Shown here one piece after another: positions 55,501-64,000 of a stretch of DNA of 64,000 nt. The notes below the pieces were generated by a model. The model had not been told where the DNA came from and did not search any database. It worked only from the letters and a program-made list of their open reading frames with translations. This DNA comes from CAYXVU01 sp964468725 (GTDB lineage: Bacteria > Acidobacteriota > Blastocatellia > UBA7656), in assembly GCA_964468725.1 (NCBI GenBank), contig CAYXVU010000001.1:1-64000 (forward strand), in the 5' to 3' direction. Positions within the stretch are counted from its first letter, which is position 1. Each line of letters begins with the position of its first letter. The position numbers were made by a program, and so were the translations under genes.

Positions 55501-57785
55501 GTATCAAGCAAGGTCGCCGGGTCGTTCTCGACGTAGGTGAAGCCCGGCCCGACTCCGGTCAAGACCGGCGCATCATTGACCGCATTGATTGTTTGAGTAA
55601 TCCCGACCGAGTTGGCGCTGATGGCCGTCGTGCCGCCGGTTGCGCCGGTCAGATTGCGCGTCGAGCCGGTGCTGAGCGCACCGCTCGCTCCCGAATTGTC
55701 TATGACATGTGCGCCGAGTAGGGGGGCGAGCCCATTGAAGTTCAGAGCCGGGACGAAGCGCAGGAAATGGTTGGCTTCGACGATCAACGCGCTCGTCGAA
55801 CTGGGAGTGCCAATGGTTGTCCAGACGGTTCCATTGGTCGAGTATTGCCAACTGCCTTCGAGCGCGGAGGTCGCATTGGTGATGATGGCGATGCCCGCAA
55901 GGGTGTTGGCGTTTGAGCCGTCGGGCGGATTGGGCGCAATCTGATCGAGCGCGTCGGAGAATAGCGAGCCGGTGATGAAAGAGGAGACGGCTTGTGCAGG
56001 CGGATTGGCCGTATCTTCGTTGATGGCGGTCAGCGAAGCGGGGCCGGTTCCCGCCGTCGGCGCATCGTTGACGGCTGTGACCGATTGTTTGATGGCGATG
56101 AGGTTGCCGGTGAAGGGATTTTCGAGCGTTCCGCCATTGGGGTTCTCATCGAATATGGCTCCCGAAATATTGACGCCTGTCGTGCCGACCGTGAAAGCGC
56201 CATGCCCGTCCCACAAACGCACGCTGAGGGGCGGCGTCGTGCCATTAAAATTAGCCGCAGGCAAGAAGCGAACCAATGATGTGGGCGCGACGAGGGTGGC
56301 GTTAGCATCGGAGACATTGGCGGCGATAGTCGTCCAGCTTACGCCGTTGGTCGAATGCTGCCACGCCCCCTGCCCCGGCGTGGCAGCATTGCTGACAAAT
56401 GCGACGCCGGACAACGGGTTATTGTCGAGGTCATCGTATTGGTCACCGAGCAAGCCAGCGAGTTGTGTGCCTGACGGATTGGTCGCATCTTCGAGGATGG
56501 CAGCAAGCGTCTCGTCTGTGCCGGTGGCCGTCGGCCCGATGTTTTCAAAGATTTTACCGTAAATATCCCGTTGATCTGAGGTGACGCGCAGGCTCTCCTG
56601 CCAGACGATCTCAACGCCGCCGGTCGCGCCCGGCACAATTTGCGGACGTTGTTCGAAGGTGTTCGGGCTGATGGGATTAACCAATAATTGATTGGTGCGC
56701 GCTTGCCCGGTCTCATCGAAGAGGCGCACGTAGAGTTCGACATTATCGGTATTGTCGGGATTTTTGCTCGGTTGTTGCCAAACAATCATGTAACCGCCGC
56801 TCAACAAGACGGCGACTTGCGCCAGACCGGGTTGAAAGGCCTCTGCCGACGTATCAATCTGAAAAGCGGGTCCCGGATTGACGAATCCCATTTGATAGAC
56901 GCGTCCCAACAGATCATTGCCTGACGTATAGACCACTAAAATGTCGCCGTTGGGCAATGTGCCGAAGCCGGGAATGGCTCCGCCGACAACCCCATTGATT
57001 TGTGTCTGACCGGGAGTGATGCTCGGAATTGTGCCATCGGCGTTGACGCTGAAGCTTCGGGCAAAGACGTTGCCGGGGCCGCCCGTGTTCCAGACCACAT
57101 CTACGTGGGTTCCATTGGTTGAGATGGCAGGATTGATGACCAGTTGATTGACGATGGCAGTGCCGATGGCAGTTTCGGGACTGATGGGGACAAGGTTTGG
57201 CGTGTAGGTGCGAACCGTCAGCCGCGAGTTGGTGAAATCGGCATTCGCATGTCCCCAGGCGATGATGACATTGCCGTTCGGAAGAGCGGCGGCTTGCGGT
57301 TGTTCATTGTCATCGGCAGTCGTCTCGTCGCTGAGGTGCAGAATCGCGCCGTTGGTCAGCGTATTGCCGGAGACCGTGACGACGGTGCCGAGAATCTGGG
57401 TATCGAACGGCGCATTGGGGTTGAACTGCATCCAGACGATGACGAACCGATTCGCGCCGGTGGCAACGACGCTGACGTTGCGCCAAAACCCATTGCCCGG
57501 ATCGGTAATCAGCAATTCGGAGGTTGCCGGAGTGCCATCCGTATTCATCACCCGCGCACCGATGTCGGCATCTCCCGGCGGGGCGGAGTCGGATTCCCAA
57601 ACGGCGATCAGTCGCCCGTCGGGGAGGGACGCAACATCAGGAGTGTCCTGACTGTCGGTGGTCGTTGTATTGATCTGAAACTTGGCACCGGCTTCGACCG
57701 AAATGAGCCAGATCATCAGGCTCGCCGAAGCGATGAGCAAGGTTATCCCACAGGCGATCATTTTTCTCAGTGCCAAACGTTTCAT
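52524..57785 (-). CDS. giant extracellular protein with Ig/cadherin-like and HYR repeats
   Basis: A 1753-residue exported surface or secreted protein. Signal peptide from ATG 57785 ends VEAGAK; a propeller-like region (about 25-420: DVASLPDGRLIAVWES, ALPNGNVIIAWG, TLPNGDILVVYTS) is followed by Ig/cadherin-like repeats joined by VNDAP motifs, then at least four HYR domains in tandem (each with DNC-x-G, TPPSG-S-F-KGVTTV-C, CSFTVTV). The HYR Cys pattern suggests disulfides. The last 110 residues form a separate domain (CLQDDSQPLNKLFFLSTTGDYLFCC). No type IX sorting tail was recognised. Likely adhesion or matrix function, by analogy. Confidence 0.87.
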   Translation of the reverse strand: MKRLALRKMIACGITLLIASASLMIWLISVEAGAKFQINTTTTDSQDTPDVASLPDGRLIAVWESDSAPPGDADIGARVMNTDGTPATSELLITDPGNGFWRNVSVVATGANRFVIVWMQFNPNAPFDTQILGTVVTVSGNTLTNGAILHLSDETTADDNEQPQAAALPNGNVIIAWGHANADFTNSRLTVRTYTPNLVPISPETAIGTAIVNQLVINPAISTNGTHVDVVWNTGGPGNVFARSFSVNADGTIPSITPGQTQINGVVGGAIPGFGTLPNGDILVVYTSGNDLLGRVYQMGFVNPGPAFQIDTSAEAFQPGLAQVAVLLSGGYMIVWQQPSKNPDNTDNVELYVRLFDETGQARTNQLLVNPISPNTFEQRPQIVPGATGGVEIVWQESLRVTSDQRDIYGKIFENIGPTATGTDETLAAILEDATNPSGTQLAGLLGDQYDDLDNNPLSGVAFVSNAATPGQGAWQHSTNGVSWTTIAANVSDANATLVAPTSLVRFLPAANFNGTTPPLSVRLWDGHGAFTVGTTGVNISGAIFDENPNGGTLENPFTGNLIAIKQSVTAVNDAPTAGTGPASLTAINEDTANPPAQAVSSFITGSLFSDALDQIAPNPPDGSNANTLAGIAIITNATSALEGSWQYSTNGTVWTTIGTPSSTSALIVEANHFLRFVPALNFNGLAPLLGAHVIDNSGASGALSTGSTRNLTGATGGTTAISANSVGITQTINAVNDAPVLTGVGPGFTYVENDPATLLDTNAAVSDVDLDAFNSSAGNYTGASLMIARNGGANAQDLLALSTTGALFTINANALQSGGQTFATFTSSGGTLTLSFTGSGTIPTRALVQDVLRHITYANSSDAPPASVQLDYTFNDGNTGGGQGSGGALTATGNTTITITAVNDAPVNTVPGAQMVNEDTNLAISGLSVSDVDALPASDAITLTLTVSNGTLDVRTDVAGGLTGGNVSGDNTNSLTLTGTQNAINATLAAANGLTYRGTQDFNGSDTLTVTANDQGNTGIPGAQQDQDTVAITVLSVNDAPTLASITPNPTTLLEDAAAQTVNLSGITAGAANESSQTLTLTAMSDNPLLIPNPTVTYTSPNATGSLSYTPVANANGSAIITVMVTDSGGMANGGVATFSRTFTINVTAVNDVPSFTKGADQFVPAAAGAQTVNGWAINLSAGPADESGQMLTFIVSNDNNALFAVQPTINASGTLTYTPTINGNGIATVTVRLMDNGGTANGGQDTSAAQTFLIAVCTLTCPANVTQANDVGQCGAIINYAVPPSGGCGMIACTPPTGTLFPKGITTVTCTASVGSPMPACSFTVTVTDTQPPAVTCPSPIVVNTQGSACSAAVTFTGLSATDNCDGALTPVCTPPSGSTFQKGVTTVNCTASDTSGNSAPCSFTVTVNDTQAPIFDGCTNRSANVAPGSCAASLTFTGLMATDNCDGARTVTCTPPSGSSFPKGVTTVSCLASDTMNNTAMCSFTVTITDNIPPALTCPGNMVITTATNLCAATVSYANATASDNCPGVGVPSCTPPSGSSFPKGVTTVSCTVQDAAGNNAGCSFTVTVNDAQPPSISCPPTVNAPPGVVTYPSPVVSDNCPGVGSPVCNPASGSVFGVGTMTVNCTVQDAAGNSAACSFLVTTFDVCLQDDSQPLNKLFFLSTTGDYLFCCADGTQVIGRGTVTRKGSTYTLSHTGNGVRVQASVTLGSINRGTANLQKPIGTQKCAITDSNTTNNECMCRTASANATK

Positions 57786-58122
57786 ATCTTCTTGACTCCT
57801 ATTCTCTTTGCGAGGGGTGGCGGTCATGGATGGATCGCTTAACGGCGGAAGAGAGCGAGCAGTGCAGACCGCAATCTATGGCGCAACGGCGTCGCTTCAC
57901 GGAAAGGCTCACGATCATGAGGGCTGAAATCCCCGATTGGATTGATTGCTAAGGTTGGGACTATAGCCGCTTTGGCGGCGCGCAGACGTGGCACTTTTGT
58001 CATAAAAAATGCCACGCCCGCAGGGCAAGCAGGTGGTATGATGCCGCAGAACACACTTGCGCTTCGCAGGGCTAGGCTAGAGAGGGGAAGCCAACAGCGG
58101 TCTGCGTACCTCGCATCCGGTA
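57786..58122. other. 337-base divergent intergenic region
   Basis: Upstream of both the HYR protein (minus) and the 680-residue membrane protein (plus), so it should hold both promoters; no convincing box pair was found. A 7-bp inverted repeat CGTGGCA/TGCCACG near 57988 and 58009 encloses TTTTGTCATAAAAAA and might be an operator. Confidence 0.5.
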
Positions 58123-60165
58123 ATGATAGTGGGATCAACAGAAAAATCTATGCCGAATCTGGCAAGTCTAGATGAGGTATTAAACGAAGCGTTTCAACTC
58201 GCCTACCTGATTATTGGCGACCGCGCGACAGCGATTCGCATTACCCTAGCCGCGATGGATAATTTGAAAGTTGCGGCTGCGGTGCAGGGCAAACGCAATG
58301 CCTACTTGCCAGCCGGGCGTTCAGCGGCGCGCGGCGCGCGCACCAAAATCTCTCTCAGCGAGATTCATATTCTGCAACGGTTGATCTATATCGAAGCGGA
58401 GATCTATGAACGTCTGTTGGAGCAGCAAGCGGAAACCATCAGCCAAGAAGACCTGCTCATTCACTTCATCAAACATCTGGTCAGAATCACGACCAAGCGC
58501 AACTCGTTTTATGTGTCACTCGGATTGAGCCGCTTGCTCTATAATTACCCGACTGCCGAAGCGACAGAGATTTACAATCTGGTCGTGCAAGACCCCGACC
58601 GCATGCGCGACGATTATTACTATCGTTCGCGCAAACGCAGTTTGATGACCGAGCTAAAGGAGCGGTTCGGCGCGCTGGTGAAGACTCACCGAAACAATCG
58701 TCAGGAAGAACGCTTTCAATCGCAGGCTGACTCTCTGCCATACGCAGGTGTTGTCAAAGCCTGTCTGCTGCGTTTCACGCCTTGGTTTACAGAGTGTGTG
58801 TTGCCGGAGAATTTCGACCCGACAAAGCAGATCCTCTCGCCGCTGCTCTTTCGCGGCATTGACCCGGATGAAGAGCACGCTGTTGAACTCAATCGTCTGC
58901 ACACCTTGTTGCACCCTGTCTGTTACGAGCGTCTGATTGTCGCACTCGGCTTCGCATCCCCCAATCACTGTTTGGAAGCTCCCTACTTTTTCATCTCTGG
59001 CGGCGAAGGGCGCTCACCCGATGATCGCTTTCATCCGCCACCGCTGACCGAGTCGGAGCGCAATGCCATCAAAAACAGTCTGGATGGCAAAACTCTTCAA
59101 CGTCAACGCCTCACCGGCGACGCCCTCTGCGTTCAAGTAGACGGCGTTGAACAGATGCAGTTGCCGCTGCGCCACAAAAGCCAAATCGCTTTCCCGGTCG
59201 AAGAAGGTGCAGAGGTGGTGCAAGTGTGCGCGCTCACTTCAGAAGGCACGGTTCTGCTGGCAACGCACCTGTTGCGTTACGATGAAGCGGGGTTGTTGCC
59301 TGCCAACGCGATCACGCGGGCGGGCGGCGGGCGAGAAGTGAGATTTCGACTGGTGATTTCGGAGCCGTCTGCTGAAGAACCCGCGAGCCTGCTCCTTTAT
59401 ATCGAGTACCGCGAAAACCGACGGCTATCTGCTTTCGGGCATTCCCTGTGGCAAGGGCTATTTGCCAATCCGGCGAGCGAGGTCGGGCGTGAGTTGCCAG
59501 AAGGCAGGCGATGGCAACCGGCGCTCCTGTTGCTTCTGCTGCTCGTCGCACTGGCAGGCGTATTGATCTATTGGCAAGCCACGAAAGATCGGCCTCAGCC
59601 GCCTGTCCTGTCCGAACAGGACGAGAAAGATTTGCCTTCTCCGTTACCAGCCAATCGCAACGCCGGAACCAATCAGCCGCTCCCCTCGCCCTCACTTTCG
59701 CTGCCCCCATCCGACAGGGCTGCCCCTGATGGCGAGCCGTTAGCTATTAATCCGCAACCGCAGATTCCGTCAGATGGCCGGACGACGCGATCCGCGCAGT
59801 CGAAGCTCACGGCAGCAAAACTGCTCTCGATCACAAAAGTCTATGTTGACCCGTTGGGAGAAGCGACGGCGAGCCAGTCGGTTCGTCAATCTCTGGTTGA
59901 ACAATTGCAATCTAGTCCGCGCTTCAGAGTGGTGGAGAACCGCAATGAAGCCGATGCGGTCTTCAAAGGCCGCGCTCGTCCCATAAGCCGCAACCCGGAA
60001 CAGGCGAGCGTACAACTCCAACTGGTGAATATCGAAGGGCAAATCTTGTGGCCGCTGACTACCGAAAAATTGCCGCGCCGCTATCAGGGGGAGCCGCAAA
60101 CCGTCGCCGCACAGTTGCTCAGAGACTTGCTCGACGACATCCAACGATTGGAACGCCAACGCTAG
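58123..60165 (+). CDS. membrane protein with sigma-region-2-like N-terminus and CsgG-like C-terminus, unnamed
   Basis: A 680-residue protein I cannot name. Residues 1-200 are helical and recall sigma-factor region 2 and a following linker (LNEAFQLAYLIIGDRATAIRITLAAMDNL, then LSEIHILQRLIYIEAEIYERL). Residues 200-450 are a mixed region with beta-rich stretches (ALCVQVDGVEQMQLPL, EVRFRLVISEPSAEEPASLLLYIEYRE). A transmembrane helix at 466-485 (LLLLLLLVALAGVLIYW) is followed by a long Pro-rich linker and, from about 564, a CsgG/curli-assembly-like or AMIN-like domain (VYVDPLGEATASQSVRQSLVEQLQS-). The start may be 58123 or 58150. It converges with the CHAT gene, 19 bases between stop codons. Confidence 0.7.
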   Translation: MIVGSTEKSMPNLASLDEVLNEAFQLAYLIIGDRATAIRITLAAMDNLKVAAAVQGKRNAYLPAGRSAARGARTKISLSEIHILQRLIYIEAEIYERLLEQQAETISQEDLLIHFIKHLVRITTKRNSFYVSLGLSRLLYNYPTAEATEIYNLVVQDPDRMRDDYYYRSRKRSLMTELKERFGALVKTHRNNRQEERFQSQADSLPYAGVVKACLLRFTPWFTECVLPENFDPTKQILSPLLFRGIDPDEEHAVELNRLHTLLHPVCYERLIVALGFASPNHCLEAPYFFISGGEGRSPDDRFHPPPLTESERNAIKNSLDGKTLQRQRLTGDALCVQVDGVEQMQLPLRHKSQIAFPVEEGAEVVQVCALTSEGTVLLATHLLRYDEAGLLPANAITRAGGGREVRFRLVISEPSAEEPASLLLYIEYRENRRLSAFGHSLWQGLFANPASEVGRELPEGRRWQPALLLLLLLVALAGVLIYWQATKDRPQPPVLSEQDEKDLPSPLPANRNAGTNQPLPSPSLSLPPSDRAAPDGEPLAINPQPQIPSDGRTTRSAQSKLTAAKLLSITKVYVDPLGEATASQSVRQSLVEQLQSSPRFRVVENRNEADAVFKGRARPISRNPEQASVQLQLVNIEGQILWPLTTEKLPRRYQGEPQTVAAQLLRDLLDDIQRLERQR

Positions 60166-60184
60166 CCAACCCGTTGCCCGACGC

Positions 60185-63100
60185 TTACCGGTACTCTCCT
60201 TGCAACCCGAAGGCCGCCCAGAAATAGGGCGCGCGCCAGTTGCGAGATTTCCACATCGCCAGTTGGGCAGCGCGCAGCGCGGCAGCCGGACGCAAGCGCG
60301 GGCGGGCGAGCATCGCCTGATAAAACCTCTGCATCATCTCGGCGGTCGCCTCATCATCTACGTCCCACAAACTGACCAAGACGCGCGCGGCTCCGGCGTA
60401 CATAAAGCTGCGGGTGATGCCGACCACGCCTTCGCCTTTGACCTCTTTGCCCAAACCGGTTTTGCAACTGCTTAAAACGACCAGATCAGCCGCAAGCTTC
60501 AGATTATAGATTTCGTGAGTGACCAAAAAACCGTCCTGTTCTTTAGCCTCTTGGTTGACCAAGGAGAGGACGATGCCGGATAGGCTGGGATGAGTATTGT
60601 TCAAAAGCGTGTGGGTGGCGAAATGGACATAGCGATACTGGCCGAGTTCAGGGTCGGTTGCCGTCGTTTTACTCGCATTGAAATCGAGAGCCACCCGCGA
60701 TTGGGTTGCGGGAACTAACCGGGCGATGGATTCGGCTTCGCGGCGGGTGAAGGGCAAGCGCGGAAAAACAAGTTGCGTGCTGCTGATCTCCAGATCGCGT
60801 GCTGAGCGCGTGAGCGCATTGTCAGGAGTGAATTGGATAAGCACCGAGTCTCGCTTTTCGGGCTTCTCTGTCGCAGGCGTTGCGCCTTGACGAGGCTGAA
60901 CGCGTGCATCATCCGAAGCGAAAATCGGGTCGGCAAGGACGATTAACGTCCGCGATGGCGCAGGGCGTGCGGCAATCTCTTTTCGTAATACCGCCAACGC
61001 AGAGGCCGAAGGCAAGTTGACCACTTCATATTTGACGACGAGCGGAACGCCAGCCCGCGATGATCGGGGTGCGCTTTCGTGCGGCAGAGGCAGAGCGGCA
61101 AAGGGGATATACTGCAACGCACCGTCGCTGACGATGAGCAAGCGTTTGCGGTCGGTTTGTTGCAGGGCGGGAGCCAAGATCAGGCGGCTCAACTCAAGTG
61201 ACGTGCGCTCGTACTCGGCGTCGGCTTTGGCGATGCGCGTTTGTCGCTCAACAGCGGTTTCAAAATTGACGCGCTGATTGCGCGCCGCCAGACTGTCATA
61301 CACTTGGCGGGCGAGCGGTTCGATGATCGCGCGTTTGGGCAAGTCATAAGCGGTGATCTTGCGATTGGTGACTGCCCACAGATAGCTACGCTCTTCGCCT
61401 AATGAATACTCTAACAATGTCGTTTCGTCATCGAGTACCTCGGCTTGAATCTGTTCAAGGCCGAGCGGCACGGGCTGAGTCAGGGCTGCATAACGCGGAC
61501 TCGAAAGCTTGATCTTCGCCAACGCCTGCTCGTATTCGGCAGCCAACGCTTTAATCTCTTCATCAAGGGCGCGTGCTTCCTCCGGAGTATGTGCGCGGCT
61601 GAGCAGGCGCACCTGCCTGTCGGTTTTACCCGTCAGCCGCTCTCGCAGATGGTGTTCGGTTTCCAACAACTCCGGCACGACGCCTTGTCGGATGTCGGCG
61701 CGCGATTCGGTCAAACTTTCCAATAAAGTCCGCGCCCGACGGCGTTCACTGATTTGCAGCGCCTCACCGATGCGCGCCGGTTGACCTTCTTGCTTGGCCA
61801 ATTGCATGAGCAGGTCAATCGAGAATTCGTAAGCGTCTTGTCGTGCCGCCAAATAGGTGGCGCGCAGTTCCGAAAGACCGACCTGTGTGCGATTGGCTTC
61901 GATGCTGTCTAATGCCTGCGCGATCCATTCTTGCGCTTTGGGCAATCTCTGCTCGGCGCGTTCGACGGCGGCCAAGCCGAAGAGCGCCACTGGTTCGAGC
62001 GAGCGATTCGCGGTCGTGCGGATCAAGGTCAAGGCTTGCTCGAATGCTGTGCGCGCTTGCGGATAATCGTTCAATCCCAAGTACGCCCGACCGAGACTGC
62101 AAAGGGTTGAGGCTTCGCCATACTGATCGCCTAAACTTTTTCGTAGCGTCAAGGCTTTGCGAAAATGATCGAGCGACTTTTCCATATCGGCCAAGCGATG
62201 ATAGATAGCGCCAAGAATTGAAAGAGTGGCTGCTTCGGTGGAACGCGCACTCGTCTCGACTGTTAATCGAAGCGCTTCGTGACCATGTTCCAGTGCGCGC
62301 TGCAATTCGCCGAGCGAGGCATAGCCCAAGCTGAGGTTTTGTAGACTTATGGCTTGCAGTTGACGCCCTCCGACTTCGCGTCCGAGTTGCAGGGCGCGTT
62401 GTGATACCTCCAATGCTTTGGCAAAATCGCCCAGTTGCAGATAGAGAATCCCGATATTGTTTAAGTCAGTAGCTTCGCCAAACCGGTCACCGGCAGCGCG
62501 GCGCATCTGTAAAGCCCCCAGCGACGTATCAATCGCCTTTTGATACTCGCCCATCCGACTGTAGGCGATGCCAATGTTGCCGAGCGTGACGACTTCATCG
62601 CCGCGGCTCGCCAAGGATCGAAAGATGGTTAGGGCTTGTTGATAATAGGCGATGGCGTCTCGATTCTGACCGAGATTGAAATAGACGATGCCGATATTGT
62701 TTAACGAAGACGCTTCCCCCAACCGATCCGCCATCTCCCTTGTCAACGATAAGGCTTGCTCGAAAGCCGCTAATGCTTTCGCCGTATCGCCGAGCCGCAT
62801 GAACGCCAAGCCGATGCCTCTGAGGATGCGGGTCTCTTCGTCTTTCACCCCATGTGCGCGCGCCAAGTCGAGGCCTTGTTGATAGGCGGCAATCGCTTCT
62901 TGGGTCTCGCCTAAACGGAAATAGCTAGTGCCGAGATTGTTGAGCGTGCCGACTTCGCCCTGCGGGTTTTTGACTGCGCGATGCAAGGCTAAGGCTTGTT
63001 TGAAATCTTCTACAGAGCCTTTCACATCGCCGAGTTCGCGGCGCACGAAGGCGATATTATTCACCGTGAAGGCTTCTCCGAATCGCTCGTCAAGTTTGCG

Positions 63101-63904
63101 CCAGAGAGCCAGCGCCTCGCGGTATTTCTCAATGGCTTGGCGCTGTGATTCTGCAGTTCGTTGGAAATATAAACGGGTGCCTTCCGATAAGAGGTTGTGA
63201 GCGGTGACAAAATCTCTATCGCCTTCGGGCGCGGTTTCCCAACTGCCCAATCGCTCCAAACTGACGCGGTAGCGCCCCGCCTCGGCGCGCGCATCGCTTG
63301 GAGAAATCTCTAACCGATAGTCGCCTGCTGATTCGGCTACGGCCCACAGAGATTCACGAAATGGGCTGACTTGCCAATTCAGGTTCACGATCACCTTGCC
63401 GCCCGGTTCGATCAGTTGCAGCGTGACATCTATTCCAAGTTGCTCGACCGTGACATTGAGATATTGTCCGCTTTGCAGCCCGATGCGATACGCTTGCGTC
63501 TTCCCGCGCGCCAGCGTTCGCTCCACACTCTGTCCGAGTATGAGGTCGGTCAGTTCTGATGCTTGCGGGTTCTGCGCAGAGGCTCTTGCGCTCGCGGATG
63601 AGATTGGCTGCTCTGCATCCGCAAAGGCCGCCAACGCTGAAAGGTGAAAGAGGAGGAGAAACAGTACAAACCCCATCACTGATGTGCCAACGGCATTGTC
63701 ACGATGTAGCCACTTTGTAAAGGCGGGGCTGCCCAGACCCGTAGGCTTGCACAGATGAGAATTTGGTTGTGCTTCAAAATGGCCACCAAACAATAATTTC
63801 ACCAAGCCATGAAGACAGTTCATAGCGCAGAGAAGATTCGCTAGCAATTGAGCGCTCCTTACCTGAAATGAATGGTTGTAGAGGATCCCCTTGACGAGCG
63901 ACAT
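60185..63904 (-). CDS. PPC-TPR-CHAT protease-like protein, exported
   Basis: Up to 1239 residues. The likely signal sequence is MGFVLFLLLFHLSALAAFADA at about 77-97, so the true start may be nearer 63676, though that ATG lacks a ribosome site and a basic n-region. Then a PPC-like beta domain (110-220: LILGQSVERTLARGKTQAYRIGL), about nine TPR repeats (SSLNNIGIVYFNLGQNRDAIAYYQQAL and kin), and a C-terminal CHAT caspase-like domain. The catalytic dyad is His in VHFATH (about 1092) and Cys in LSSCKTG (about 1144), both intact. TPR-CHAT proteins cleave partners on activation; its partner here is unknown. Confidence 0.88.
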   Translation of the reverse strand: MSLVKGILYNHSFQVRSAQLLANLLCAMNCLHGLVKLLFGGHFEAQPNSHLCKPTGLGSPAFTKWLHRDNAVGTSVMGFVLFLLLFHLSALAAFADAEQPISSASARASAQNPQASELTDLILGQSVERTLARGKTQAYRIGLQSGQYLNVTVEQLGIDVTLQLIEPGGKVIVNLNWQVSPFRESLWAVAESAGDYRLEISPSDARAEAGRYRVSLERLGSWETAPEGDRDFVTAHNLLSEGTRLYFQRTAESQRQAIEKYREALALWRKLDERFGEAFTVNNIAFVRRELGDVKGSVEDFKQALALHRAVKNPQGEVGTLNNLGTSYFRLGETQEAIAAYQQGLDLARAHGVKDEETRILRGIGLAFMRLGDTAKALAAFEQALSLTREMADRLGEASSLNNIGIVYFNLGQNRDAIAYYQQALTIFRSLASRGDEVVTLGNIGIAYSRMGEYQKAIDTSLGALQMRRAAGDRFGEATDLNNIGILYLQLGDFAKALEVSQRALQLGREVGGRQLQAISLQNLSLGYASLGELQRALEHGHEALRLTVETSARSTEAATLSILGAIYHRLADMEKSLDHFRKALTLRKSLGDQYGEASTLCSLGRAYLGLNDYPQARTAFEQALTLIRTTANRSLEPVALFGLAAVERAEQRLPKAQEWIAQALDSIEANRTQVGLSELRATYLAARQDAYEFSIDLLMQLAKQEGQPARIGEALQISERRRARTLLESLTESRADIRQGVVPELLETEHHLRERLTGKTDRQVRLLSRAHTPEEARALDEEIKALAAEYEQALAKIKLSSPRYAALTQPVPLGLEQIQAEVLDDETTLLEYSLGEERSYLWAVTNRKITAYDLPKRAIIEPLARQVYDSLAARNQRVNFETAVERQTRIAKADAEYERTSLELSRLILAPALQQTDRKRLLIVSDGALQYIPFAALPLPHESAPRSSRAGVPLVVKYEVVNLPSASALAVLRKEIAARPAPSRTLIVLADPIFASDDARVQPRQGATPATEKPEKRDSVLIQFTPDNALTRSARDLEISSTQLVFPRLPFTRREAESIARLVPATQSRVALDFNASKTTATDPELGQYRYVHFATHTLLNNTHPSLSGIVLSLVNQEAKEQDGFLVTHEIYNLKLAADLVVLSSCKTGLGKEVKGEGVVGITRSFMYAGAARVLVSLWDVDDEATAEMMQRFYQAMLARPRLRPAAALRAAQLAMWKSRNWRAPYFWAAFGLQGEYR

Positions 63905-63968
63905 TTTAGTACAAGGGGCAAGGAGAATCTACCTTACAATAGGGTCAGCCGGAGGATGGAGCAGTGGC

Positions 63969-63996
63969 CGCGTCGCCAGAAGTCTCCGGCGACGCG
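63969..63996. repeat. perfect 9-bp hairpin near the window end
   Basis: CGCGTCGCC (63969-63977) pairs with GGCGACGCG (63988-63996) over a 10-base loop, upstream of the CHAT gene. It may be part of a longer element beyond the window. Confidence 0.55.
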
Positions 63997-64000
63997 CAGA

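Noticed and set aside
60185..63904. Craspase-type (gRAMP-Csx29) CRISPR-associated CHAT protease
   Set aside because: The protein carries an export signal and PPC domain and there is no gRAMP or CRISPR array nearby; only the TPR-CHAT layout is shared.
1..64000. tRNA, rRNA, CRISPR array, transposase or prophage
   Set aside because: No T-arm-like GTTCGA-based cloverleaf, no spaced direct repeats of CRISPR type and no transposase or integrase motif were seen on reading.

Overview
The window looks like chromosomal DNA of a Gram-negative member of the Acidobacteriota, most likely class Blastocatellia. The clues are a PadR regulator paired with an acidobacterial-type FtsX/MacB permease carrying an N-terminal prefix domain, many secreted hydrolases, a DUF6599 protein, LpxI in place of LpxH, and DUF4388 (PATAN) and CHAT/TPR proteins. 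This is inference from gene content; there is no rRNA or other marker here. GC content looks moderate, a little above 50%. I see no tRNA, rRNA, CRISPR array, insertion sequence, integrase or phage gene.

Layout. 1-1.7 kb: a truncated ABC permease behind a padR gene with a very clear promoter/operator. 1.8-17.4 kb (nearly all minus strand): a sialidase-fold protein, a solitary DNA methyltransferase with its own promoter, CysQ, an acid phosphatase, an AtoE-type transporter, an M1 aminopeptidase, a TPR-thioredoxin fusion and a CocE-type hydrolase. 17.6-25.2 kb: an esterase, a TonB-dependent receptor with an upstream His-rich secreted protein (possible metal uptake), a Cys-rich secreted protein and a hydrolase. 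25.3-29.3 kb (plus): a zinc-ribbon/PH membrane protein, a split-barrel flavin/F420 protein, a DUF6599 protein and an NtrC-type regulator without a kinase. 29.3-38.5 kb: a long gene-free stretch, a UvrD-type helicase, a sorbosone-dehydrogenase-like lipoprotein, a methyltransferase, two hydrolases and an AraC regulator.

38.6-43.2 kb is the complete glycine cleavage operon gcvT-gcvH-gcvPA-gcvPB. Divergent from it, 43.4-47.6 kb holds the lipid A and fatty acid genes lpxD-fabZ-lpxA-lpxI plus a PATAN protein. These converge, across a strong bidirectional terminator, on the outer-membrane assembly operon bamA-ompH-ompH (52.0-47.7 kb). The last 12 kb hold a 1.75-kilo-residue extracellular HYR-repeat protein and a convergent pair: a novel-looking membrane protein with a sigma-region-2-like N-terminus and a secretion-type C-terminus, and a PPC-TPR-CHAT protease-like protein.

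Two kinds of non-coding structure recur. One is long perfect hairpins between genes (12.66, 18.71, 29.79, 35.01, 52.43 and 63.97 kb). The other is degenerate arrays of 7-bp units (core CCTTCAA/CCTGTAA/CCTGATA), often as inverted pairs, at 32.6-32.9, 35.1 and 45.8 kb; one such region runs into the end of a protein. The arrays, the CHAT/sigma-like pair and the His-rich/TonB receptor unit are the parts most worth a second look.
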